Both the position numbers and the translations under genes were made by a program. A DNA stretch of 64,000 nucleotides from Sinohyriopsis cumingii (taxonomy: Eukaryota > Mollusca > Bivalvia > Unionida > Unionidae). Under the pieces are notes generated by a model. The model saw only the letters and a list, made by a program, of their open reading frames with translations. It was not told the DNA's origin and ran no database searches. Below, piece after piece: positions 22,466-29,987 of this stretch; within the stretch, counting starts at the first letter, position 1; each line of letters starts with the position of its first letter. Where the stretch lies: positions 50,613,574 to 50,677,573 of the forward strand of contig CM068842.1 of assembly GCA_028554795.2 (NCBI GenBank), given 5' to 3'.

Positions 22466-22498
22466 TATTATATTTTAGACAAATGTTTAAATTATATA
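22466..22498. promoter_or_regulatory. 33-bp divergent intergenic region
   Basis: The only space between the start of the polymerase-helicase gene (-) and the cysteine-rich gene (+). It is AT-rich, with TATATTTTAG and AATTATATAAT, so it could hold TATA-like elements for both directions. Promoter function is inferred from position only. Confidence 0.4.
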
Positions 22499-22846
22499 AT
22501 GCAATGCAAATGGATACCAATCGGATCAACAAAATCATGCGACAAATCCTGCAGAGGCGATTATTGTGGCGCTCACATATATGCAATTCGACGAGGCAGT
22601 AAAGGACCACAACGGTGTTTAGTTTGCCAAGTTGGCACGCGAGGAAAAACTCGATTGTGTTTATCCTGTGGAGGGAAAAATTATCGAGAATTGCGCCGAT
22701 ATTACAAAAAGAAATCTTCCTCGATAATAACTTGCGAAGAAGATTATATTAATCGATTCAAGGCAAATTATGATTTAAACAAACAGAATATTGTATATGG
22801 AACTGAAATCGACGATTCCTCCAGCAACAATCACGCACGAGTATAG
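22499..22846 (+). CDS. Cysteine-rich zinc-binding protein, unknown function
   Basis: 115 residues from ATG 22499. The frame is open upstream but only across the opposite-strand polymerase gene, and the Cys pattern begins right after this Met. Cysteines lie at 3, 14, 18, 23, 40, 43, 54 and 57; the pairs CLVC (40-43) and CLSC (54-57) look like a zinc ribbon. A basic patch RRYYKKK follows and the tail is acidic and polar. It may bind nucleic acid, but I do not recognise the family. It is the first gene of a plus-strand trio and overlaps the endonuclease gene by 50 bases in another frame. Confidence 0.7.
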   Translation: MQCKWIPIGSTKSCDKSCRGDYCGAHIYAIRRGSKGPQRCLVCQVGTRGKTRLCLSCGGKNYRELRRYYKKKSSSIITCEEDYINRFKANYDLNKQNIVYGTEIDDSSSNNHARV

Positions 22847-23351
22847 ATCTCATCCAACCATTGATGGATATGAAGCATCTTCGGATGGTGTTGTCAGAAA
22901 TATCAAAACGAAAAATCAAGTCGGTAGTGTTAATAGATTTGGATATCTCAAAATTACCATCGGTAATGATAAAAAACGAAGATATACGACTTATTTCTGT
23001 CACAGGTTCGTATACGAGTGTTATCACGGACCAATAAAAATCGGTCTTGTTATCGACCACATTGACGGAAATAAACTTAACAACAAACTATCCAATCTCC
23101 GGGCTGTAACTCAAAGTGTAAATTGTAAATTTAATGGCGGATATCGATCAGCTAAGGCGGTAAAATCATTAAATCGAGAAACAAATGAAGAAATTGTATT
23201 CACGTCGATGAACGCCGCCGCAAGGTATTTTGGTATTAATCAAGCATCGGTGCAACGCGCGGCAGAAAAAATAATCAACGCAGCATTTTCCTATGAATTT
23301 GGCGAATGGATCGAGTTTTACTATATTCCGATAATATCCGAAGAAAATTAA
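22797..23351 (+). CDS. NUMOD4-HNH-NUMOD1 homing-type endonuclease
   Basis: 184 residues. The N-terminal NUMOD4-like motif GYEASSDGVVRNIK is followed by GYLKITI. The HNH nuclease core is CHRFVYECYHG...VIDHIDGNKLNNKLSNLR (His and Asp at about 88 and 87, followed by the Asn-rich segment). The C-terminal NUMOD1-like helix-turn-helix is FTSMNAAARYFGINQASV. This is the standard architecture of free-standing homing endonucleases of phages and large DNA viruses, which cut DNA at a recognition site and copy themselves across. A TTG at 22791 also keeps the frame open, but ATG 22797 is the first Met. It lies in the element's plus-strand early-side block. Its presence in an animal Polinton suggests acquisition from another virus. 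Confidence 0.9.
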   Translation: MELKSTIPPATITHEYRSHPTIDGYEASSDGVVRNIKTKNQVGSVNRFGYLKITIGNDKKRRYTTYFCHRFVYECYHGPIKIGLVIDHIDGNKLNNKLSNLRAVTQSVNCKFNGGYRSAKAVKSLNRETNEEIVFTSMNAAARYFGINQASVQRAAEKIINAAFSYEFGEWIEFYYIPIISEEN

Positions 23352-23373
23352 TTGAATATTACAAAAATTATAT

Positions 23374-23751
23374 ATGGACGAAGAAAATATAAATAACATC
23401 ATCGAAGCCATCGATGATCTGAGAAAGAAAAAAATAAATCTTCCATCGGATCTAGACACGAATAAAATTCGATCCGAATTCGAGACGATTGTTCAAGGGA
23501 AACTCGAATACAAATACACGCTGCCGTCAGAGTACAAATTAATAAAAAAGATCCAAATTGCCATGTATCAATCACTTGCGACTGTCAGCGATGATCAAAT
23601 CGAGGATTTTGTTAAATTATCTACGCTAGTGGAAAAAGCTAGGTTAATTTTATCGGATGCATATGAATCAAAAAAAATTACAAGCTCGCGTGTCAGACAA
23701 CTGAAAAAACTTGTCGATGAGAGCAAGGCCAAGGAAATTTCTGATCCTTGA
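23374..23751 (+). CDS. Helical hypothetical protein
   Basis: 125 residues, rich in Lys, Glu, Asp and Ile, predicted by eye to be almost wholly alpha-helical (IIEAIDDLRKKK, IQIAMYQSLATV, VRQLKKLVDES). It has no cysteines, membrane segment or enzymatic motif, and I do not recognise a family. It begins 22 bp after the endonuclease stop, in the same direction, and ends at a convergent junction with the structural block. A virion or replication accessory role is possible, but nothing visible supports one over another. Confidence 0.6.
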   Translation: MDEENINNIIEAIDDLRKKKINLPSDLDTNKIRSEFETIVQGKLEYKYTLPSEYKLIKKIQIAMYQSLATVSDDQIEDFVKLSTLVEKARLILSDAYESKKITSSRVRQLKKLVDESKAKEISDP

Positions 23752-23886
23752 ATTTTCCTGAAGATTTCCGCAAACAAAAAAATACAAAAATTAAAAAAAT
23801 CTTCCAATTTTGAAAATTTCCCCGGTTTTTATTTATTTTTTTGGCCCATTTTTCCCTGGTGTACAGATTCAAAAAATCTGCGATTC
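23752..23886. terminator. Convergent 3' junction with polyadenylation-like signals
   Basis: A/T-rich 135 bp between the plus-strand trio and the minus-strand block. TTTATT at about 23829 gives AATAAA for minus transcripts, and ATTAAA near 23790 may serve plus transcripts. Function is inferred from position. Confidence 0.45.
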
Positions 23887-25437
23887 TCACGATTTTACCA
23901 GCAGATTGATACTTATCGTTTCCCCGCGTATATCAAGCAAATTTCCTTTCTGATCTGTTAGTTTGAAATTTATCCTCGACAATAATCGATTGTGGCATCG
24001 CAGGTAAAACGGATTCACTGGTTCTTTTATTATCAAATAACCAGGAGATGCGCTAGGTGAAAACGAATACAAGATAAATCCCTGCTGTGCTTGATTTGAC
24101 TCTGACGAATCAACATTGTAGCTGCCCTCGACAACATCCGCGTGAAGATAAATCGCGATAACTTCCGTTATGTTAACGATACCTGGCGAGATATGCCGCC
24201 CCTGCCCGGCGGGATCGTTATTGTGTTTGAGAATTAATTCCGATTGTATTTTTTTAGTCCACGCGGCATGTAACTTCGGAAATAAATCATCGATGGTATC
24301 AGTAACAGATTTTCTCATTTTATCAACATCATAATCGGGAAATTTGAAATTTGGTAGCGTTTCCTCGGTTAAACCAAATACTCTCATGAATTTTTGTTTT
24401 TCTCCTGAATTTCTGATCAACTCGAATTTGCTAATAGGAAGAACATAATCGGCAATTGATATATCGTCGACTATCGCCTGAATAAACATACCATGATAAT
24501 ATTCAACATCATTCGCGAGTTGATTTAAAATTTTCACGCGTTTGATAATTTCGCTACATGAGCCTGATTTATTTAAGATGCATTCATGAAAGGATTCCCG
24601 CAATAAATTTAAATGTAATTTATGTTCTTGATTAAATTCGTTGATGGTTCTTCTTATCGAGATGCCTTCTATGGGGAATATTTTCCTGTTAATGTGGGTA
24701 GCGTCGAAGATTTCCACGCCGGGGGAAATTTTGGGAAGAACCAACCACGAGAGAATTTTTTCGTCCCTAAAAGTAAAAGCGAACATTAACATGTTAAATT
24801 TGTGGATGTTCACGAAGCTGATGGCAGTGTGGATTAGAGACTTGTGTTTGATATCTCCGTACCATCCTTCGTCGGTGGTAAAATCTTCTTTTTTTGGTTC
24901 CGGTTGCTCTGGAGGAGCTTCCTCGTACCAACCTGGAATAATAAAATCAGATTTTTCTGGTTTTGCCAGAGGTGCGATTTCAGGCCAACCTAATATGGTC
25001 CTAATCGATGATTGGTAAATATCTACCATGTAAGGTGATTTCACTTCTATCATCGATGATAGTGTTGGATCGTGCGAGGATATCTTTATTCCCGGGGTAG
25101 CATCGCCGGTTATATTTGATATTCTGGTGGTAAATTCCTTACCTAGTTGCTCAATTTCGTAACTGCCTGTTGGTATGCCAACGACGATCCAATCAGGTGT
25201 TCCATCGGGTTTGCTTTTGTTGGCAAAAACAAGTGAATTGTTTGATAATAATTTGCCAAATGATTTCGATCTAACATTGGGCCAGCTATTGTAGACACGC
25301 AATTGTGTTAACGCAATTTCTTTGACGCTGATTGGTGTTGAAAAATTAATGCTAAATTCTGGATTGGTTGAGCTTAACGATATTAGTGTTGTTGTCGGCG
25401 GTGTCGTGTTTGTCACGATCTGGGCTAGTTCGGACAT
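23887..25437 (-). CDS. Putative minor virion structural protein
   Basis: 516 residues. The N-terminal ~150 residues show IALTQLRVYNSWPN (41-54) and VVGIPTGSYEI (85-95), a pattern I associate with proteins of presumed structural role that recur in Polinton-type elements. A Pro-rich linker near 160-185 includes GWYEE and GWYGD repeats. The C-terminal half is mixed and ends with a beta-rich segment. It could be a penton or vertex protein, because no separate single jelly-roll penton gene is obvious elsewhere in the block, but that is inference. Its 5' end overlaps the next upstream gene by 86 bases in another frame. No frameshift is seen. Confidence 0.5.
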   Translation of the reverse strand: MSELAQIVTNTTPPTTTLISLSSTNPEFSINFSTPISVKEIALTQLRVYNSWPNVRSKSFGKLLSNNSLVFANKSKPDGTPDWIVVGIPTGSYEIEQLGKEFTTRISNITGDATPGIKISSHDPTLSSMIEVKSPYMVDIYQSSIRTILGWPEIAPLAKPEKSDFIIPGWYEEAPPEQPEPKKEDFTTDEGWYGDIKHKSLIHTAISFVNIHKFNMLMFAFTFRDEKILSWLVLPKISPGVEIFDATHINRKIFPIEGISIRRTINEFNQEHKLHLNLLRESFHECILNKSGSCSEIIKRVKILNQLANDVEYYHGMFIQAIVDDISIADYVLPISKFELIRNSGEKQKFMRVFGLTEETLPNFKFPDYDVDKMRKSVTDTIDDLFPKLHAAWTKKIQSELILKHNNDPAGQGRHISPGIVNITEVIAIYLHADVVEGSYNVDSSESNQAQQGFILYSFSPSASPGYLIIKEPVNPFYLRCHNRLLSRINFKLTDQKGNLLDIRGETISINLLVKS

Positions 25438-25882
25438 TATTAATATTCATTTGTTCAATCTCCGAGTAAATACTGATCATTGCCGAAAATTCTAGATCGG
25501 AGATAACGCCATCGTTGAGACTCTCGGAAAGCAGCGATGATAATTTCGAATACGCGTCGTTGACCTGGGATAATTTGTTTTTGTACAATGATAACTTTTC
25601 ACTCATGCACGAGGATATCTTTTTCGCTACGATATTGAGAACACCAGCGATTATCGTTGTTGACGAGATTATTATCGTTGCTACGATCGGCGCTATCGTT
25701 GTTACCGCGAATAAAATTATTCCAGCACCAGCGACTACCGCGGATACCGCGTACACGGCGACGTCAATGATAACTAATCTACGCTGGTATTTTTTTATTT
25801 TTATCTGATACTCGTCTAGGAGTTTTTTTAGCGAATCCTGCCATGACCTCGCCTGATTGTAGCGGTAATCGGATGCGGTCAT
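25352..25882 (-). CDS. Membrane-hairpin protein
   Basis: 176 residues. A basic, coiled-coil-like N-terminus (LKKLLDEYQIKIKKYQRR) leads into a hydrophobic block at 36-86 that reads as two transmembrane helices (about 37-60 and 63-86) with a very short turn. A second helical region (96-145) and a polar Asp/Asn-rich tail follow. No enzymatic motif is seen. Position inside the virion block suggests a membrane-active or internal-membrane protein, but this is unproven. It overlaps the downstream 516-residue gene, so coupled expression is likely. Confidence 0.65.
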   Translation of the reverse strand: MTASDYRYNQARSWQDSLKKLLDEYQIKIKKYQRRLVIIDVAVYAVSAVVAGAGIILFAVTTIAPIVATIIISSTTIIAGVLNIVAKKISSCMSEKLSLYKNKLSQVNDAYSKLSSLLSESLNDGVISDLEFSAMISIYSEIEQMNINNVRTSPDRDKHDTADNNTNIVKLNQSRI

Positions 25883-25902
25883 TTATTAATCTACGATAAC
25901 AA

Positions 25903-27180
25903 TTACGGATTACCAATTGTGTTTATCCGGGATAGATATTCGAAAATTGCAAAATAGGCAATTTGTTCTGTGAAAGATCTATCTGGTGGATCTAACATGA
26001 AAAAAGTGTTGCTATTTTCTTTTAACGAAATAATAAAAAATCCGGGGTAAAATTCATGAAATTTATAACCAGAATTTGGTTGTCTTTCTTGTACTGGTCG
26101 TACCTTAAATTTTATCTCGGAGATAATATATACTCGATATACACCAGTAACTGGCGCGGTAAAAGTAATTTCGTTACTCGCAGGTGTCCAGGTAAGATTA
26201 TATGTCCTAAACACAAATAGCACATGACAGGGTAGATTTTTTGTTTCTACCTCCGTTGGTATCGAAATACGCGATAATCTTCCAAGATTCATTGACGATA
26301 TTTTTGTGCTAATATCACTAATTTTTGTAGTTGCGTCGAAAAGTTTCGCGTTGATTTCTTGAATTTTTCCATCGTTCGCTGATGTATCGACCTTTTGACG
26401 CGCTAATTCACGTACCATGTTAATATCCTCGTTAATTTTTTTCGTTTTCTCATCTATCGATTCACGTATCGCGTTAACCCCCTTGGTAAATTCGGGAACA
26501 ACAACATCGCTGAGTTTATTAATTTCCTCGCTGATTTTTTTGTTGAGATCGTCGATTGTTGTTCTCTGACCCAACGAGATATTTATTTCGTTAATTTCGG
26601 CAAGAATATTAGTAATTTCCTCGTTGATTTTTTTTATTTTCTCACTGAGATCGCTGTGTGTAGTTGAGGAGGTATCGATGAATTTTTTTATATCCTCGTC
26701 GAGTTTTTTACTGAGATTTTTTGATACCTCCTCGAGTTTTTTAAGATCACTATTTAGCTTGTTAAATCTTTTTGTTATTTTTTCCTGGAAATCATCAGTT
26801 GGTGCCTTATCGGACTTTAGAAGCATCGCCGCTGATAACTCACTATTTTTTTGTTTTATATCCACGAGATCGGCCTTTGGTGGGAACTCCGCGATAATAT
26901 CGGCGATATCAGCGATAGATTTTAATACCATCTCAGATTGGCGAGTAAATTGACTGATATGATCATTATATTCTTCTCGCTTGATTATATCAGTTATTTT
27001 GACATTGCTGGTGTGTAATCTTCCCTCGGTATTTTGAAAAACAGCAACTTCGCCAGGATCTACTTCTGACAGCGATAGGAGATTGTTAATATCGCTCTTG
27101 GTTGCAAATTTTGATGTATCGATGTCGCCTGTTTCTGTTTTTTCCTTCCTGTAGAGGGATCTACCATAAATGTCAACCAT
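25903..27180 (-). CDS. Fibre-like protein: coiled-coil stalk with C1q/TNF-like head
   Basis: 425 residues. A short N-terminal tail (MVDIYGRSLYRK) precedes a long run of heptad-rich coiled coil from about 60 to 300 (for example KKINEEITNILAEINEIN). The C-terminal ~110 residues form a beta-rich head with ITFTAPVTGVYRVYI (338-352), which matches the C1q signature F-x-x-P-x-x-G-x-Y. Tail, trimeric stalk and C1q/TNF-like head are the plan of an adenovirus-style attachment fibre, so a receptor-binding role is inferred from architecture alone. It follows the protease gene with an 8-bp overlap (ATGGTTGA). Bivalve genomes are rich in C1q genes, so host capture of the head is possible. Confidence 0.65.
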   Translation of the reverse strand: MVDIYGRSLYRKEKTETGDIDTSKFATKSDINNLLSLSEVDPGEVAVFQNTEGRLHTSNVKITDIIKREEYNDHISQFTRQSEMVLKSIADIADIIAEFPPKADLVDIKQKNSELSAAMLLKSDKAPTDDFQEKITKRFNKLNSDLKKLEEVSKNLSKKLDEDIKKFIDTSSTTHSDLSEKIKKINEEITNILAEINEINISLGQRTTIDDLNKKISEEINKLSDVVVPEFTKGVNAIRESIDEKTKKINEDINMVRELARQKVDTSANDGKIQEINAKLFDATTKISDISTKISSMNLGRLSRISIPTEVETKNLPCHVLFVFRTYNLTWTPASNEITFTAPVTGVYRVYIISEIKFKVRPVQERQPNSGYKFHEFYPGFFIISLKENSNTFFMLDPPDRSFTEQIAYFAIFEYLSRINTIGNP

Positions 27181-27583
27181 GATATTTATCTACGGTATAT
27201 TCAAATAAAATTTTGTTATAAGGGTCGGATGATTTTGAAATTGCGTCAAGAACATTAATTGACTCTGGGCCGCATATCGGTGGATCCGCTAATGTTTGTG
27301 TTGGAAGAGTCGAATACCAAATCGGAATATTCAGCGAAGACACGTAGTTGATAAATTCTTTCGGTGGTGCTAATCCATATGAGTCAAAATAAACGACTTC
27401 GCGAGGATTAATCGCGTAGGCAACCCAATGCGTGCCAGGGCCGGTATTTTTATCGAGATTTATTATTCCCGTCTCGGTAGGGTTTGGTTTTTCTGGTAGT
27501 TGATCCCGCATAAATACGCCTCTGAAAAATTTTATTTTTTTATTCTTTGCTTCGCTAAGTAGATCTAAATTTGAATAGGCCGT
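27173..27583 (-). CDS. Adenain-type cysteine protease (Ulp1-like), non-AUG start likely
   Basis: Capsid-maturation protease. From the first ATG (27511) it has 112 residues, with the His motif GPGTHWVAYA, the Asp motif YFDSYGL, a Gln in LPTQ and the nucleophile in PPICGPES. However, the open frame runs back to 27643, and the codons before that Met read SNLDLLSEAKNKK and FFRGVF. These match the N-terminal segment normally present in adenain and Polinton proteases, so the ATG is too far in. No in-frame ATG exists upstream. An ACG at 27581-27583 in strong context (A at -3, G at +4) would give 136 residues. Alternatively, a -1 frameshift at the A-AAA-AAG heptamer in the upstream gene would join the frames. 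Confidence 0.88.
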   Translation of the reverse strand, partial: TAYSNLDLLSEAKNKKIKFFRGVFMRDQLPEKPNPTETGIINLDKNTGPGTHWVAYAINPREVVYFDSYGLAPPKEFINYVSSLNIPIWYSTLPTQTLADPPICGPESINVLDAISKSSDPYNKILFEYTVDKYHG

Positions 27584-28023
27584 GCTAATCTTAGGCCGGA
27601 TCCGTATGGGGGGCGTCTTAGATAAAGGCCGTTCCCCTTTTTTTTACCGTATCTTCCTCCCATCACTTTTTGTGCTAATTTGGAACCTATACCTCCGAGC
27701 GCACCTAATCCTACTGCTTTTGCGGCTGCCGGAAGAATCCCAGCTAGCAGTCCCGGAAGAGCGGCAAATAGAGGCAAAATACCGCCTGTTTTGACCATAT
27801 CTCTGATGGCGCCTATGGAAAGGCTCACATGAACGCCAGAATTTGCTGATTTGGCCTTGGTAAATCGTTCACGTTGACCTCTAGTTAGCGACAGTTTGTT
27901 AGGCCCACCGTGAATCTGATCGTTTTTCAGTGTTAATTTCATACCGCATCGCTTTGATATCGCTGTTTGGAGTTTTTTCATCTGACCTGGGGTCAGAGTT
28001 ACACTGACGTGTTCGTATGGCAT
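27565..28023 (-). CDS. pX-like virion core protein
   Basis: 152 residues. Two similar N-terminal units, VSVTLTPGQMKKLQTA and LSLTRGQRERFTKA, then VHVSLSIGAIRDM, lead to TGGILPLFAALPG and an Ala/Gly/Leu-rich hydrophobic region (80-120). A basic tail follows (GGRYGKKKGNG, then GSGLRLARP). This repeated LT-x-x-Q pattern plus GG-(F/I)LP segment is a recurring Polinton/adintovirus protein compared with adenovirus pX or core proteins. LGGIG at about 109-113 fits the adenain consensus (M/I/L)xGx|G. It is highly basic, so DNA condensation or membrane contact is plausible. Its 3' end overlaps the protease frame, and codons 127-129 form the A8 tract discussed there. Confidence 0.72.
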   Translation of the reverse strand: MPYEHVSVTLTPGQMKKLQTAISKRCGMKLTLKNDQIHGGPNKLSLTRGQRERFTKAKSANSGVHVSLSIGAIRDMVKTGGILPLFAALPGLLAGILPAAAKAVGLGALGGIGSKLAQKVMGGRYGKKKGNGLYLRRPPYGSGLRLARPIQI

Positions 28024-28056
28024 ATTAATAATCGCTTAATCTAAATTTGGAATTTG

Positions 28057-29478
28057 TCACATGTTTTCGACAGGAGCATCGATGACTCTCATTCTGCCGC
28101 TGATTCCTTCCAAGATCATTGTTCTATCGCTGAGGATCACCGCAACTGCTCTATATAAATTATTTCCTGTGCGAATTCTGGCTTTGAAATGAATATCAAC
28201 AACGGATTGCTTTATCAGGTCGAGATGCTCCAGGGAAAAGTAGTATATAGGATAGCGAGTATTAAAATCTAACTGTGATATTTGCAATCCGGTATCGATA
28301 TTTTGATCGCGACCCATAAAACTTAGCAATCGATAATACGCGCGAGCTGTCGAATAATTTTCAAAATTAATTGATATTTCCTCTGATGGTTCTTGTTGGC
28401 CATTTACTCTCAGTGACACGTTTGTTGCGTGGATACTATCGAATATCATATGGCTGTATAATTGATGATATCTTCGCGTGTGCAAAAAAGCGATAAAGAT
28501 ATGCCTAGGTGCAGAGGTACCTTGCTGCGATGCAATACGCCAAGTAAAATCACCATCAATATCGGTAGTTATGGAATCTGTTGTTGTTGTTAGCCATGAC
28601 ATGACAGATTTACCGCCTTGGTTCATAAATGACAATAATTTTTCTTCTTCGATTATTGATGGAGTTATCGCTGGCATCCACAAGGTAAATTTAAGTAATT
28701 TTACCTGGCCGGCATTTGGGGGATCGAGATTGGCATCTATCACGTTAGTATTGTAATTGATAACACCTTCTCGCCAGATAGCATCATCGCTATTTCCTTT
28801 TCTGATAAGTGTTATGGTATGTTTCGCTCCGTAGATAATTTTTCTGAAATGCCTGCAAAATCCGAATATATGAGATAACGGAATAGCACAAGAAAATCTT
28901 CTGCGATCTCCTTGCAGCATAGATTTTCGCGTGGCAAATCCGAGATTATAATCATTATTAACGCCAACAGGGAGATCTTGGATTACAACGAGGGCTGGAT
29001 TGGGGTGGGTGCGATCGACGGGTTGTCTGATGTCAAGCGGCCTACTATCGGGACGATCAGAATTATCTTTGGCAAACATCATACTAGGACCAGCTGATCT
29101 AGTAAAATCATCCGAGTATCTAGCTAGGCCTATTATCGTCGTTGCTAAGTCAACATCATTAGTAATTGACTCAATCTCTCTTCCATCAATCATGTAAGTT
29201 GCGCTCTTGAATAACGCCATAATACCGTTGTTAACAAATCCGACTCTAAAATCTGCTGCATAGGCGGTATTATCCGCTTTAACAACTTCCCCGGTAACTT
29301 CGATATATGCCTCAGATGGAAGAAAATATCTTGTTGTATCGTGAACTTGAATTTCCAAGCGATTAGATGTATTTGGTTCAACTGCATCGTACGAGAAATA
29401 CTGGAAATCTCGCACGGATGTGTCTCTACCTACAGGCTCGTCCATGTCGAACACTTCATTTGACACTTGTGCGAACAT
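28057..29478 (-). CDS. Major capsid protein (double jelly-roll type)
   Basis: 473 residues, largely beta-rich. FQYFSYDAVEPN (25-36) leads to RYFLPSEAYIEVTGEV (50-65) and FVNNGIMALFKSATYMIDG (81-99), the characteristic segment of Polinton and adintovirus hexon-like proteins. Later segments such as FGFCRHFRKIIYGAKH and FTLWMPAITPSI fit the second jelly roll. It is somewhat shorter than many Polinton capsid proteins but has no break. It would form the icosahedral shell, with the adjacent pVI-like and pX-like proteins inside. It lies 33 bp from the pX-like gene and 15 bp from the pVI-like gene in one minus-strand run. Confidence 0.86.
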   Translation of the reverse strand: MFAQVSNEVFDMDEPVGRDTSVRDFQYFSYDAVEPNTSNRLEIQVHDTTRYFLPSEAYIEVTGEVVKADNTAYAADFRVGFVNNGIMALFKSATYMIDGREIESITNDVDLATTIIGLARYSDDFTRSAGPSMMFAKDNSDRPDSRPLDIRQPVDRTHPNPALVVIQDLPVGVNNDYNLGFATRKSMLQGDRRRFSCAIPLSHIFGFCRHFRKIIYGAKHTITLIRKGNSDDAIWREGVINYNTNVIDANLDPPNAGQVKLLKFTLWMPAITPSIIEEEKLLSFMNQGGKSVMSWLTTTTDSITTDIDGDFTWRIASQQGTSAPRHIFIAFLHTRRYHQLYSHMIFDSIHATNVSLRVNGQQEPSEEISINFENYSTARAYYRLLSFMGRDQNIDTGLQISQLDFNTRYPIYYFSLEHLDLIKQSVVDIHFKARIRTGNNLYRAVAVILSDRTMILEGISGRMRVIDAPVENM

Positions 29479-29493
29479 TTATTATTAAGAATA

Positions 29494-29967
29494 TCATCTA
29501 AAACGAAGACCACTGCCTGAAATAAAACTTGTATTAGCAACTTCATTTGCGAGATTTGTCTTAGCAACTTCCTGCGCTAGATTTGTCTTAGCAACTTCCT
29601 GTGCTAGATCGTTTATTTTTTTATTTGCCGCGTCGTTTATGACTTTGCTGATTTCGGGTGGCATTTCTCTGGTGCTAGGTAATTTGACGGGTTGTTTTTT
29701 GCGCATTAAATTTAATATTTTACTTTTGACAACATTGAAGCCTTTACTGGCCAAATTACCGATACCAGAGATAGCAGTCTCGCCGATCTTTCCTATTGCT
29801 TTTGACGCGAATTGCTTGATCACGGGTCCGATTTTAGGTATTACTCGCGTAACGAGACTTCCAATGATATCGCCGAATCCATTACCGTGAATATATTTGT
29901 ACACGGGCAATCTAGAGTTTACTATGCGGACCTGTTTAGGTCTGCGCTGATGTTTGTGAACAATCAT
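29494..29967 (-). CDS. pVI-like minor capsid protein precursor
   Basis: 157 residues with a basic N-terminus (VHKHQRRPKQVR), an amphipathic middle (about 31-88, for example DIIGSLVTRVIPKIG and KQFASKAIGKIGETA) and a tail with three imperfect copies of a 9-residue unit, LAQEVAKTN (121-129, 130-138, 139-147). Two sites fit the adenain consensus (M/I/L)xGx|G: IHGN|G at 26-30 and ISGS|G at 149-153. Adenovirus pVI is likewise cut near both ends to release a membrane-lytic middle. Homology is suggested by layout rather than strong sequence identity. It sits next to the capsid gene. Confidence 0.68.
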   Translation of the reverse strand: MIVHKHQRRPKQVRIVNSRLPVYKYIHGNGFGDIIGSLVTRVIPKIGPVIKQFASKAIGKIGETAISGIGNLASKGFNVVKSKILNLMRKKQPVKLPSTREMPPEISKVINDAANKKINDLAQEVAKTNLAQEVAKTNLANEVANTSFISGSGLRFR

Positions 29968-29987
29968 GTTATTTCAATTGTGTTGTT

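Noticed and set aside
22244..22498. N-terminal extension of the cysteine-rich protein back to 22244
   Set aside because: This stretch runs antisense through the start of the polymerase-helicase gene and has a Phe/Ile-rich shadow composition. Met at 22499 directly precedes the Cys pattern.
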